Shown piece after piece: positions 39,301 to 52,700 of a DNA stretch of 64,000 nucleotides. The notes beneath the pieces are model-generated. The model was not told the origin of the DNA. It worked only from the letters and a program-made list of their open reading frames with translations, and did no database searches. The position numbers and the translations under genes are program-made. Within the stretch, counting starts at the first letter, position 1; every line of letters begins with the position of its first letter. The stretch is from Tachypleus tridentatus (lineage: Eukaryota; Arthropoda; Merostomata; Xiphosura; Limulidae), in the NCBI RefSeq assembly GCF_004210375.1, contig NC_134833.1:147180127-147244126 (forward strand), read 5' to 3'.

Positions 39301-40640
39301 GCAGATTTCTATTCATAATGAGCTAACAGTAGCTAGTCATCCATGTAATAAGGAAAATGCATCCTGAGAGCATGGAGATGACAAACAATCTCACACTTTT
39401 CCAAAACCCCATGGGGCAAAACCAAGCCTCAAGGTTTGCGTGCAAAACTGATAACTCATCCCTTAATGAACAAACCAAAGATATGGTCAGAAGTGCAGAG
39501 CTATCAGGATAAGTAATTAAGCATCGTGACATCAATCTTGGTCATCCATAAACCTGGAGAAAAATCCATTTGAGAGTGAGAAACAATTTGATATTGAAAC
39601 AAGGGAGATTGAGGAATTGACTGAGGTGGGACAAATCTATGACATGCTGACAGTCTGTAGTTTTCTTGGGGAAAGCAAAGAGTCTGAAATAAAAACTGAG
39701 ACTAAGGTGAGTCACATGTTTAACGGCTTGTTAAGGCAGAAGATTTTGAATCACCTCTAACAGATGCTGGCTGGTAATAGGATCCCGAGACAGAAAGAAG
39801 GAAATAGGCACCTGTGATATAGGAAGTGAGAAAAAATTGTAATAAAAGTCCATCTTATAGAACTTGAATAACCCACTGATCTGTGACAAAAGATCACCAA
39901 AATATAACAAATTCTCACAATCAAGCTCTCACCAAACCAGAACTCACTGTGTAGTCGGCAATACTGTTGGAGCCATTCCAATCTACATCAAAGAAAATGA
40001 TGAGATACACGACCCCTGGAAGAAGGAACGGACGAGAGCTAAGAAGGACGAGGACAGGAGATGGGAATAGGGGCTTGTTGTGGTATAAGCTGTGGTAAAC
40101 AATCTACCAGTGAATAAATGATAAAGGATTATTCATGTGATTGCAAAGAATTAGGAACATAGTCGATCCATACCACTAAAGGAAGGGGGCAATATGCAGT
40201 TCTCTGAGATAAGTAGTTGGCAAACAAACCTGGGACATCAAGACACAGAAGATCTCAATAACAGATGAACCACGTGTGTAAGGCAAAATATAAGGATTAC
40301 AAGTGAGTGAATAATGTGGAAATAATAAGGGCAAAGCTATCAGAAGATTTCGGTGTATAGCCTGGAAAAGACAATAGATGGTAGATAGATGCCATAAGAA
40401 TGAAGTAAGGGTAAGACAAAAAGTGAAATTTGGCATGAGTTAAACACAGCAGAGAATAAGGGAATTACTCCAATTTGACATAATATTCCTCAAATGACGA
40501 GGACAATCAGCTTCATGGTGTGCTAAAGCAATCTAATCGGTAGCTCATGGCGAGTGACACTGTAAGGGAGGTGGGGTGAACAGCTTAGGTAGACCAAAAG
40601 GTTATTTCAGCTTAATATTTGGAGTTTTAACTAATACTAC
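36400..40640 (-). pseudogene. Decayed DIRS-like (tyrosine-recombinase) retrotransposon
   Basis: On the minus strand, in several frames broken by indels and stops, domains appear in DIRS order. Reverse transcriptase, about 39900-39150: an IDLSHL-type block, then YYMDD at 39340-39360, followed by TAG where the usual tryptophan would be. RNase H, about 38970-38620: LELLTVHWAL, then NSTLIAYLNHQGGIHSR. The linker block NPLALAINAF lies near 38400. Tyrosine recombinase, about 37900-37430: LCRICALQCY and RSRLFF blocks. Boundaries are approximate, and 40440-40640 may be the gag-like part. No intact gene remains. The assignment rests on domain order (RT, RNase H, YR) and motif matches from memory. Confidence 0.7.
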
Positions 40641-41204
40641 CTGTTGTTACAAGATTTATTTGTTTTCAGGTGAGAAGGCAGTGGTCGAATGAAGCAAACA
40701 GGCACGAACTTGAGGGTTAACAGTTAAAATGTAGAGATCCGAGACAAAGACTTCCAATAACACTTTTTATTTAAGCTTTTAGACACTTGATATTTACACA
40801 CATATGTATAGTTTAACTACATCAATGTTTATTCTAGACAATCATTTAATACTATTAACATGATGACCAATGTTAAGAAATAATGGCATTTGAAATACTT
40901 GCAAAGAACTTGGGTGAGAAATGGTCTGGTTTCTTCTGGTAACAAGAGACATTTTGAACCAAGACAGCTGACTTGCTATTTCTGTCCTTGACTTATATAA
41001 TATCTATCCGCTATTCCTGTCCTCCTTCACCCTGTCCCCCTCGTGGCATCTGTTGCAGGTCATTTTATACTCTTCAAACTACTGGCTGGTGTCCTGTTTA
41101 CGAACTCCTAAGTTTGTGAATCAATCAACTGCTCATAAACAACAGCTGATTCTATAGTGTCGTCAAGCTAACAAGGGTCTTCTTAGTTCCACTTGCTAAT
41201 TGTA

Positions 41205-41460
41205 GCTTCTATAGTATACATAATCCCTTTTAACCTTGATAGCATCAGCTCATGGGCCCAAACGTACAGTGGATAATTTCTCAGTGAGATTATTTTGTCT
41301 ATAGCTTGAATAACCCCTTTTAACTTTGATAGCATCTATTTGTTCCAATCTAAACATATAGTGGAATTTTCTCATTTGGTTTCTCTTAATCCATAACTTG
41401 AATAACTCTTTTATTGTTTTCGATAGCATCAGTTCTTTATAGACTAGACATAAACATGTT
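41205..41460. repeat. Degenerate tandem repeat of about 95 bp, 3 units
   Basis: Three diverged copies share ataaccccttttaactttga, tagcatc and aaacatatagtgga. No coding sense. The preceding 40641-41204 is unassigned spacer. Confidence 0.6.
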
Positions 41461-41500
41461 TACTTATATTTCATTATTTCCTGTATCTCACTTCTTATTA

Positions 41501-41756
41501 GGCCTGGCATGGCCAGGCGGTTAAGGCACTCGACTCATAATCCAAGGGTCAAAGTTCGAATCTCCATCATGCCAAACATGCTCGCTATTTCAGCCGTGGG
41601 GGCATTATAATGTGATGGTCAATCCCACTATTCATTGGTAAAAGAGTAGCCCAAGAGTTAGCAGTGGGTGATGATGACTAGCTACCTTCCCTGTAGTCTT
41701 ACACTAGTGCAGATAGCCTTCAAGTAGCTTTGCACAAAATTCAAAACAAACCAAAC
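41501..41756 (+). mobile_element. Family-T SINE with perfect 12-bp target-site duplication
   Basis: Head ggcctggcatggccaggcgg with anticodon region actcataatcc, diverged B box aaagttcgaatctcc, standard core and standard tail (agatagccttcaagtagctt, tgcacaaaattcaaaac). Flanked by cacttcttatta at 41489-41500 and 41757-41768. Part of the core before the tail is deleted. Confidence 0.9.
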
Positions 41757-41903
41757 CACTTCTTATTATTACAAATAATTATACAAGACATCGAAATATC
41801 TAGCAATACCTCAAGACATGCTAGCACTCTCAAGCAATTGGAAAGTAAAACTCGTCAGAAGAACTCTAATGTACAGGGAAGGTAGGAAGAATAAGGAGAG
41901 GAA

Positions 41904-42066
41904 GAACTATCATACAACATAGGAGGAGAGGAGTCAAGAAGTATCATACAACATAGGAGGAAAGGAGTCAAGAAGAACTATCATACAACATAGGAGGAGA
42001 GGAGTCAAGAAGAACTATCATACAACATAGGAGGAAAGAACTACAACATAGGAGGAAAGGAGTCAT
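41904..42066. repeat. 37-bp tandem repeat, about 4.5 units
   Basis: Unit gaactatcatacaacatagg then aggagaggagtcaagaa, with one copy lacking tcatac and one with aaag for gagg. Confidence 0.88.
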
Positions 42067-42476
42067 AGAAAACTGGGAGAGGGTTAAAACAAACCTGACG
42101 AATCGTGTGTAAAAAGGCCACATAAACCCTATGTTATTTCACTGATGGGGCCAGTGGCATATTTAGTTAGGGCTTATAGTCTTGATTGAGAACCCATTTA
42201 TAATTTTATTAACCTCGAAACTTATGGTAACTAATAAATTGAACTAATTTTTGATACATGAGTACAAACATGCAAGAGAAAAACAACAACAACAAGAAAA
42301 GAATAAAGATTGGATAGTGAAAATAAAGGCATCAGCTGTATAATAAAAATGATTGATAAAGAAAATCACTTTGGAAGCAAAATTTTAAACTTCTAAACAT
42401 AAACCCTGCTAAAAACGAAATGATAGTCTGTTAAAATTAAATAGAGAGATAGATATACATAACAATGTGTGCCACT

Positions 42477-42635
42477 CATGAAGACGAGAAACCCACTCTA
42501 GTCTCTAACACGTGTCTATCAACGACCAGTCACAAACTGTTTCTTAAACTGAAGATGGCCTAAAAAGGTCGAAACATTGTTCTATACTTTATTTTAATTA
42601 ATGTTTTAATACCCATACCAGCCGTCTTGAGGTTA
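42477..42635 (+). mobile_element. Short PLE-terminal element with hammerhead-like motif and target-site duplication
   Basis: This 159-bp stretch matches the 3' end of the PLE at 31020-31170 (aacacgtgtctatcaacgac, gtcgaaacattgttct, acccataccagccgtc). It is flanked by a 14-bp repeat with one mismatch: caatgtgtgccact (42463-42476) and caatatgtgccact (42636-42649). It contains CTGAAGA, an extra T, a GGCC/GGTC stem, then GAAA. Stem I is poor (two A-T pairs), so it is likely a dead ribozyme copy. No coding capacity. Confidence 0.7.
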
Positions 42636-42649
42636 CAATATGTGCCACT

Positions 42650-45480
42650 GTCATTGCTAGTATGGTTTTCCTATGATAACTTGCATGAGAGACACATGGA
42701 TTGAATCACTTATGCCATACGTGAAAAACGTTTTCGCATACAGTAGGTAGCACTAAAATCGAACAGCTATATGTATGTATCATATTGCAACAAATCATTG
42801 AAATTAGTAAAATATATGCGCATTTGCAATTTGTAATAACTAAGTCATTATACTAATAAAATAAACAAACTGATAGTTTTTACTTTGTCTACTAACGTGA
42901 TTACAACTCCGGTAATATTTTCTTCTATGGGAGGAGGAAGTTAAATATTATCAAAGTTGGAAGTATCTTGTTTCACATTTCATTAGCTGGTATATGACAT
43001 TTACTTAACCCTTGTTTTGAAATTTTGCAGGATAACGCCCCCTGCTGTATAAAAGTAATTGAAAGAGAAATAAAGATTTTTGTAACGTAAAATTTACAAA
43101 ATGATCGGCTAATTGTCATATATTCACTTATTTGGAAGGATTTTGAAAAACTAATAAAAGTGTAAAAAAAAAGTAAAGAAAATATCAAAATACAGTCTTA
43201 TAGAAACAGGTAAATGACTGATGAAGTGATATAGTTAAAGTAAAGGTATATATTCTAATAAATTAGTGCTATGTTACAAAAATGTAGTGTTTATCTATAA
43301 TATCATAATACTGAGTACAAATTTACCTTTAAGTCACTATACCATTATTTTACAACCTTTCACAAAATCTTCGGTTTCTCTACTTTGGGCTCAGACTTCT
43401 GACACCACTGAACCAAAAACTCAAGTACTAATAAGAGCTCTTACCACATTCAATTTACCATATTTTTCTTTAACTTTAAATGAACAAAAAATACTGAGAT
43501 AGATATTACTTTTAATCTCACCGCTGACCAATTTCTGATATCTTTAGATATTTCTCATTGGGATCTCTCTTAGAAACAATATCTCTTAACTTTGTCATAA
43601 TTTCGTCGTCTTCCACTTTGTTTTCATTCGACTTGGTTGAAATCTTACTGCATTTTTATTGGCTCTTTCACAAAAACAATAATTCTTAACTACACCGTAT
43701 TTTCCTTGTCTGTTATTTTCCTGTCATGTGAGTTGGTTGACAATTTATTGTTATTTGTGACAATTTTCCCATCCAGTCCAAGAGGTGAGCAGCTCTTTAC
43801 TTTCTTTTTCTCAATGGATTTTACACACTGGTAAAGGCACTTTAGTAAAATTCTATTCATAACATATCAGAAAATCGTTTGTAAGTACTGTTATCTTGAT
43901 ACAATATAACAGTACTGTAATAACTATGTTGAAACTATTGAAAGAAAAATTAACTGGGAGTGGAAAGCTTCATTGATTTGTCAACATCAAGTTGAAATGT
44001 AGTGTGTGGGATAAATAATATGGTGCTAACTAAGTTTTGTGAGATAATTCCAAAATCCGTTTACCTCATTGTGTTTATCATTACTGCTGCTCTGTGCATC
44101 TGAAGCACTTGAATCACTCCAGCAGTTTATTTCTTAATTTATGCACAGGTTGAATGAGTGTTTGAGGTCATTATCTTTTTGGTAGTATAATCCTTTACAA
44201 TAATATGCAAACCACTGGGTATACTGTGATGGATCAGTATCTGATGGTACTTGCAGTGGTACGTTATTCCACCTGTTTTACACAAATCTCTTGTCGTCTT
44301 AGCAGAAAAACAAAGCATCATATAGCCTCATCTGCGATTCGTGATCTTTTACCTTTCTTCTGCCTGATGTAATACGTATGCTTTGAACCAAATATTTCAA
44401 ACTTAAGCCATCCGTCTGTAACACCCTTTTCCAATCAACAATCCAATCGTTTACTTTTTAGCAAGTTTCAGTCTTTTGACAATACTTGGAGATTGAAATA
44501 AATATTTTTTACATAGCTACACGACTAAACATTCCATTTCAGTTGTGTATTTTTGATACTGTAGATCTGGACACTTTTTTGTGGTACATGGTTGTTTATC
44601 TCATGCTTGAGATCAGTGGCAGTCTTCCTTCTGTTCTAAAAGCTGTATAAATACAGATACTTAACATCCGTATCATAGAGTTTAGGTGTTCTGTCTCTTA
44701 CTTTCCTATTTTCAAAATTTCCTGTCCCGATTTCATGATCTATGGTTTATTGACAGTATTTGATGAGCATTTTAAATCTGTTGCAATTTTTTTGAGAAAT
44801 CAGTAACAACATTTCATAAAACATTTATATGAACTCTCTGCTCTAATGTCAATTCTCTGTGCTCTTTCTGGGATGTGGCGTGACAACAAAACTTAATATA
44901 TTGTATTAAACACTGTTTTATCAAAGTTTATTTGTGAAGTACTGTTAAGCTGATTTATTCTAGTATATATTGGTATCATATGTTAGCGCTTTACTACCTT
45001 CTTTCTGTATAGTTAAGATACTGCATGGGGTACTACGACAGTTACTTCAGATCCCAAATTTTATCTGTATGTTCATTCAAGTGGAACAGTTATGGCATAC
45101 CCTTGGTACAAGTATATTGGAATTTTAAAGGATGATAAATATTCTCACTGTGGTTCCTTCACATTGTCAACAGAAATCAGTGAATTATTACCACAGAGTT
45201 AGAATTTACATTCTGTAGTGGCATGAAAAAATTAGCTCCATAGAATATAAATAATGACAAATGATTCTCTTGTCCTAACACCTTTTCACAGTACTGTACA
45301 GAAGACAAACTACACGATGCTGAGCAGCTACTTGGAACTAAAAATATTAACAAGTATTTTTGTAATATGTTATAAAAAACATAACTTTTTTCTTTCTACA
45401 TAACTAAAACAGACTTGAGAAGATAGTTCTTATTATGGTAAGGAGATGAAGGTGAAAATTTTAAAATATTTTGTAGTTAT
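42650..45480. other. Unassigned AT-rich intergenic sequence
   Basis: No gene, tRNA or known element is recognised. Short frames at 43266-43502, 43637-43834 and minus 44139-44321 show no family resemblance. The stretch 44100-44700 has several interrupted minus-strand frames and could be an old pseudogene, but I cannot name it. Confidence 0.35.
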
Positions 45481-45640
45481 GTGTTAGGTATATATAAGGG
45501 ACACAATGCTAAGTGTTAGGTATATATAAGGGGCACAATGTTAAGTGTTAGGTATATATAAGGCGCACAATGTCAAGTGTTAGGTATATATAAGGGGCAC
45601 AATGTTAAGTGTTAGGTATATATAAGGGGCACAATGTTTG
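45481..45640. repeat. 32-bp tandem repeat, 5 units
   Basis: Unit gtgttaggtatatataaggg then gcacaatgttaa, nearly identical in all five copies. It lies about 0.9 kb upstream of the TMED10 start codon. Each unit contains tatataag, which is TATA-box-like, but nothing shows it acts as a promoter. Confidence 0.93.
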
Positions 45641-46575
45641 CGTGTTTTTTTCAAAGTTTAGTTGTTAGGCCTTATGTTTTCACTCTACGGAGTTTTTAAG
45701 GTGTATTTAAGTGATGTTGACCATCTTATTAGATTAGTGGTATATCTTAAAAAAATAAATGCTTCCATATGTTTACATTATTGTTTGGGATACAGTAACA
45801 GCATTAGTTAATCTTTAAAGCAGTAACACCGTAATTCATATTAATTCCTATTCTAGTATTAATGTTTGTGCCTTCAGTCGTTCAGTGCTTCAGTACAGAT
45901 TTGTTGATGACAATGTGTTGAGATTTACTATTTTGTAATTACTAGGACTGTCTTTTGTTTGTTTGCTTGTTTTTCGATGAACTCGCTTACATATCACTAA
46001 CAAACTTTGTTTTATTAAAAAATAAAAAGTTACTTTTGGAAGAGTGTTTAATTATTATTGTTAAGTGATTATACGCTAATAGTTACCACAACAGAAATCT
46101 CTGTAATCACTCTACCAAACGATGTCGATTAAATACCCTTTCTGCTAGTGATATTTTCGGCAATCAGACAACCAAACGGTGTAATCGAGACACTTTTAAA
46201 ATCAATTATTGTGTTTCCTCCTTCAGTTTGAAAATATCTCAGATACATTCTGGATCTGGTTTTGAGAGATTCTGCAGAAGTTAAAGTGCTCTTATAGCCT
46301 CACGTTTATAACATGCAGATTGAATCTTTTGCGGGTACGATCCGCAGCCTACGTCTACTTCGTTTCACAGTCTACGTACACTTAACAATTACATATCTGT
46401 AGTCGAGATTAAAAATCTTTGAAAATGGATGTATATTTAGAAAACACACAAATGTGATTATAGCGCCCTCTATAGCAATGCCACGTCTTCATGGTAGCTT
46501 GGTGGTCTACATGTGATCGAATACAGTGGAAGGCAGGCCTATTGAAACTTTTAGTTAATTATCGTGAATATTTTT

Positions 46576-46767
46576 ATGTGGTTTAGAAACATGTATAAGT
46601 GTTACATCTACTTTTTTGTAATATATTTAGTAGTAACTGTTGAGTCTTTAATGCTTCACTTAACACCGAACAGTAAACGTTGTTTAAAAGAGGAAATAGA
46701 GAAGAAAGTTCTTGTGACAGGAGAGTACGAACTAGGTGATGCTCCAGGGCAGAAAACCGATATTGCC
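46576..46767 (+). CDS. TMED10: TMED10 exon 1 (residues 1-64)
   Basis: Encodes the signal peptide and the first GOLD-domain strands ([22 protein letters not shown]). The donor is GTACGT at 46768; the neighbouring GTAAGG at 46772 looks stronger but would shift the frame into a stop in exon 2. Intron 1 (46768-53069, about 6.3 kb) is phase 0. Confidence 0.93.
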
Positions 46768-49700
46768 GTACGTAAGGCTTATTAAGGTTAAAGTTTCTAA
46801 AGAATGGTGATTTAGGTTTTTACGAACTTATTTTAATTATGCGTATTATGCCACATTACTTTGTGTTCCCTTTTTGAAACTTTGAACATGTATAAATCTA
46901 TAACGTTATTATTGTATCAATAAAAATTTAAAAATTCAGTTTGACCTGCACTTCTGTCACTATGCGTAGACTGTAATAAGGTAAGGTACAAGTGCTTGTA
47001 AAAATGTACTGATGTTCTTGTAGTCATTTTGACTAGTTATTACTTTTATAGACCTCTCGTGAAATTAAGTTTCTTTTTAACGTTTCTAACAGTTTGTGTT
47101 TTTGTAACATAAATTGCAGATTTATTGTTTTTATCTAATGAATGGTCTAACAGTTATGAAATTTTTAGAAAATAAAGCTTGGAAACAGCTGGAATGGGTA
47201 ATGTACAGGGTGGCCCGTAAGTTCCTACCCATCCATATATCTTATGTATCCAGTGTATCTGTGTGCTGTCCCTCATTCTCGCTGCATAATATTATGTGAC
47301 GTCATGTTCTGTGAGACATTTTCCTCAACATAGCAGGGGTTATTGTTCCAAGTGCCACGGTAACAGCTGCCTTCAACTCAACATCATCATAATTGAATAT
47401 AACATAATAACATATGGATGGGTAGGGACTTATGGGCCACCTTGTAGTAGAGTTCCTCTCACTACCCAAAACTGTCTCCAAACTTTACATTGTGAATGTT
47501 TGTTTAGATGTAGTTAGGGAATGATGTATACCTAGCAGTTTTATGCATGTTTACTAAAGGTTACATACATGAAGACCATGTTTGTGTTATTTTAAAATAT
47601 ATAAAACATGTTATCCACACTCCCTTTCTGGTGCTTATATCCTTGCAGACAGTACTATAGCTTATCAGACAAGTAAGATGATAGATATAGTGAGGGAGAT
47701 GCTAAACTTAAGGCTATATAAACAGGGTTGGGCATTTGATTAGTCACAAGTCTTTGTTAATGAGTCTAATATGAACAGATATAAACAATGATGTCGAGAA
47801 AACCCACATGTAGAGAAATATATATATGTAAAATCGGCTCGTTTGGGTTGAGATAATTTTTTACGTAGAGGAGCAAACAACGTTTCGATCTTCTTCCTTT
47901 CTTTGTGAACCTGAAGATGATCGAAGAAGGTCGAAATGTTGTTTACTCCTCTACATAAAACCTTTTCTCAACCCAAATGAACCGTTTTTACATATATATA
48001 AACAGATATATTTTTATCATTTCTCTTTTGTCTTAATTGTATATATATTGAATTTTACTCAGCCTTAATTATTTTACTTCATAAGGTTTTGTATTTTAAT
48101 AAATGAACAAATATGGTTATACAAAATGTATTGTAAAAGTAACCTAAGTCCTAAAACTACTGTGTTGGAAGTTTAGGACAAGACAAACTTAGTCAGACAG
48201 GACCTAATGATTGAATATTTCTAATACAAGTTAAACACTTAGTGTTTGGGCTTATTTTTACAAAACATATAATTTAAGAGCTCAATGTTTGATAAATGCA
48301 AATTACACAAAGAAAAAAAAGTTCATGGCTCATCTCTAGCCTCCTCATAACTAAATCCAGTTTTTCATACAATGCCACCACTTTGATTATGTATTCTAAA
48401 CAAAAAATATTAAGTCATTGTACCAAATAACTATTTTTTTTATCAGTATATTACTTTTATGATAATTATATTGACAGTTAAAGTATGGTTATTAGCTGCA
48501 TAAAATTGAAGGATAAAATAACATATAACATCAGTAATATATGACTCTTAGTGAGTTAAGGGACCCATTAAACATATGCATTATACGATATTTATATAAT
48601 AATTATAAAATATGCAAAATTCTATTCCAAAACATGTTTATCTTCCCTCGCACTCTAGCTATTACTCAACTGGTAGGGTTTCTTTATCTCTGTCTATCTA
48701 CGCATCAGTCTGATTTTTCTCGCTTGCACCAGTCTTTTATTCTACACTTAATTACCTTTGGCAATATTTGTCTCGTGACATTCCCCACCCATGTCAATGT
48801 GCTCTCTCTCTATCTTGGTATTGTATACTAGCACCTCATTCAGCTAATACAGTATTATGACTTTTTCTCAACGGAGCATTCAAAAATGGGTTTCTCTGAA
48901 GCATGACAATAGAAATAGTTTTGAGCATTGTTTGTATTACCTATTTAATTTTCATAAAACAAACAGCAGCACAAAATTTGTTTGGCAGGTCGATTTAAGG
49001 CATGCATTCTTGGATTAATTTATTCAACATAGAAGCAAGAGAAGTCTCTTGTGTCCCATCTCTGATATCTAGCATTTCTCATGAACTTAGAGGGGAGGAA
49101 TTCACTTAGTCAAGGCTGTCTGTGAAATTATCTGTAATGAGATGGAAGCATATATTTGGTCCAGTGGGGTTTCTCTGGGTGGCTCTGAGGTTGAACCTTG
49201 AAGTGATCCTGGACATTATGGAGACTATCAGATTAGTTTTTTCCAGCATCTTTTTTTACTCTGCTGCAGGAAGGTGTAAAACTTAGCTAATTGAAGGGAC
49301 AGCTATATCTTGTCCATAACTTTTATCAGAACAACATGCTTTCACCTATCACAGTCAGATAGATGCATATTTAGACTCTCAAAGAATTCAGAAAGGCATC
49401 TATGGTCAATTTGAATAGATCAATTTTTTGCAGTGTTTGTGTGACCCTAACCACAGTGCTGAAATATCATTCCTATATATATTTTTAGGAAGCAACTCTG
49501 CAATTGTCATGTCACTTTGATGACAAGTTGTGACCACTTTTTGTGGCATTTGGTCCAGATATCTTTGTTTTTTAACTTTGGATCTACCATATTGGGCCCA
49601 CTCTCTTCCTGTCGTTCAACTAGATGACTGTGTTTTTGAAGTGACAAATTTGGAAGTGGATCAATTGTTTGAGCCATGCTAGATTTTTGCATTACAATAG

Positions 49701-52700
49701 ATGCTTCATTGAGGGTATTTCTGTTGGATTTGCTCTTGGTTCAAGGCACTGAAGATTGATGCATTTACCTACCCAACTATTCATCTGTTCCCCAAAGCCC
49801 TGTCAATAGCTTGTTTGTATTTTGTTAGCACCACTAGACTGGCCAGCTTGACCCTGTTTTCCACTTCTGTGGTACCTTCAGGAGTGCTCTCTCTTCCACC
49901 TCCTCTTTGGCTAACTGTTAAGGTAGCCATGATCCAAAATCTTGTACTGATCTGTTCCAAAGGTCATGTATGGAAGTTGTACAGTTTTTTTCACAGCATT
50001 GGGGTTTATCTTCTAAGACTGAAGCACCAGTGTTCTCTGGCTTCCTCAAGTTCCTATGGATCCTCCATTCTGAATGACCTTTTCAGTTAGTTAACTGGGA
50101 TATAAAGATGGTCTTGCATACTCTTTCTCAAGATTTATTTGAGCCCTTATTCTGATGTACTGTATATCATCTTTCCTTGAAAGTTTATTTTTTGTTGCTG
50201 TTGGCCTGCAGAAACCGATTGTCAGGATAATACAAACTGCACACATGCAGGATGGTTTATCATTCCACTGATATCCGTCTGTACACAGACAGGTCTGTAT
50301 TACCTAAGACACTGGAAGCCAAGGGAGGGGATAAATCCTTTTCACCAATTTATCTGATCACTATTTCTCACCTCTGTGACCAATCAAATCCCAATCTATT
50401 TTATTTCTGGTGACCCTTCAGTTTTCCAGAATTTATCCCCAATTAACTTGAAGAGGTGGGTATGAAAAACTGATCAGTATTGCTTACTCTAGGCTCTCTT
50501 TGTAGATTAGCAGATTTCAAGTTATGTCTCATTATATTAGTTGCATTTCTCTGTCCTTAGCAGCCCAGTTGAATTACCTGCTGGAAAACATTGTGCAGGC
50601 TTCATCCAATACTTTTTTTCTCACATTATTGCATGATCTGGCAGTATCTTCCTCTGAAGGTTTTCAACTACTACTTGTAGCTGTCTGCCAAGTTATGCAG
50701 ATGGATGAGTATTTTAATAAATAATCTTCTCTCTTCTTTCCTTTCCAGGATTTCACTCTGTGGCAAGTATTGTTCAATCAGGTGTACTTTTATCAAAGAA
50801 AATCTACACTAACAACCACTACCACAGTATATTTTATCTAGGTTACAAGAAACTGTAGAAATGAGGTGTTCTATAAGGCCACCTAGAGCAGATCTGGATG
50901 GTATTACTCTACTATGCTAGACTGCCACTTGTGGACATAATGAATAAAGTATAAAGAGACCCTATCCTTCTCTGCTGATCAGTGGATTAAATAAAGTTAG
51001 ATTGGTTTGTATTTACAAATTTAGGGAACTTGGTTCTCCTGTTTCTTAGTACTTTTCAAAGCACATTGCATCCCCATTCTAACCCCCTGTTTTACCAGTA
51101 GAGCTACGGAGTCTATCTTGTCTGTTTTCTCGTCACTTTAGGTGTGGACATATTATTTCTCCAGTGTTTGAGTGACATTCCTCCACTTGTGAAGAAGGCA
51201 AAATTAGGTATCTTTTTACCCAGAACTTTGGATATTTTTTTCTTGTAGATATTGGCTGGTGCTACTCCTACTAACTTCATAGCTAAACATCAAATCTAAA
51301 CAAGTATTCTGAGTAAGGTTGAATATGGCCTTTCTTTTTTGGTCAATTTGGGTTCAGTACATTGTTCATGGAAGAGGGTCCATTATATGTTTACAATTCT
51401 GAACACAGAGTGGTTTCATCTTGGGTAGCCCACCATTAGTACAGCAGTATGTCTACAAATTTACAACACTATAATCAGGGGTTCAGTTCCCCTCGGTGGG
51501 CTCAGCAGATAGCCCAATGTGGCTTTGCTATAAGAAAACAACCACAACCATCTTGGATCCTTGGTTGAGCACTGATTGTTCCACATCCTCTCCATAATTC
51601 CAGGAGTAAGTGGAATTTTCCTTTCCCACGTGGCTGGCAAATGAAGGCAAATTCCAGACCAAGTGAGTTCTGTTTCCTTAGATTGAGTGTGATATACAGG
51701 ATCTCATAATTCCAACTTTGGGATGTTGCCTTTTGGACTTCTTCAGGTTGTGATTCTAGTGGTGTGGAACACACAGCTTTACAGATACAGGTTTGGATCC
51801 ACCCACAAATGTTTCTCTTGCAGTCCAAATGCCCTAGCTACTAATGTGGGATTTAGGGGCCATTGCCCTATAATTCCAACCCCAAGCAGTGGGACTTTGG
51901 TTACCTGGTTGTAGCCTAATCATTGATGAAAAAAAATCACATCAAATTCCACCTGCAATGCATAATTTAGGTTCCAGGTGAAGAACACACTTTTTTTGTT
52001 GTAGTGTGGTTCTCAACTAAGGTGCTAATCTTCTATTGGTATGACCACAATCTATGCAGAGGCATTCTTTATGAATAATTTCCTCACCAGCTCCTAAAAC
52101 TTACCAATATGGGATTCCAGCTGTGAGAAGGGTTAAGTTTTGGAAGTAACACTCTCTTAAATCCAAAATGTAGAAAGAGTTCTTATACACAGCATAAAGA
52201 TAGAGGGAGCACTGGGTTAGAAAGTGTCACCAGAGATATTTTTAAGGGCAGTTAAGAAGGGAATAAAAGACTGGATCAAGCAAGAAAATAATATGCTGAT
52301 GCTTAAATGGACAAAGGTAAAGAAACCCCAGCAGTTAAGTAATAGCCACAGTGTGAGGGAAGGTATTATTGGAAATACATTTTAAATTTAAGTAAATATT
52401 AACCTTTTTATCTCTTAAAAATTAACCAAAAATCTTCAACTAATATGTGGGTATTTGGGATATTTATTGCAGGTTGTGGATTGTTTAAACAGTTTCATAC
52501 ACAGGAAATTTTAAAAGAACTTCTACGTGACTATTTTGTAAACTTTTTTGCCTGTTCAGAAATAACAAATTAACTTGCGGGAGGTGTGTCTTATTTTAGG
52601 TAGTCAGTAATTGATGAATTAGTTTTCCATTTCTGTGTAAGTATATTAACCATGAAATTTATATATATATTTTACTGTAATTGAGAAAGTTGAAAATAAA

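Noticed and set aside
36758..40436. Host genes on the minus strand
   Set aside because: The frames are short, change phase often and, read together, give retroelement motifs (YYMDD, RNase H, recombinase) rather than host proteins.
45481..45640. Five TATA boxes upstream of TMED10
   Set aside because: tatataag occurs in each 32-bp repeat, but this is about 0.9 kb from the start codon and nothing else marks a promoter.
46772..46777. GTAAGG as the TMED10 exon 1 donor
   Set aside because: It looks more canonical than GTACGT at 46768, but splicing there shifts the frame and meets a stop at once in exon 2.
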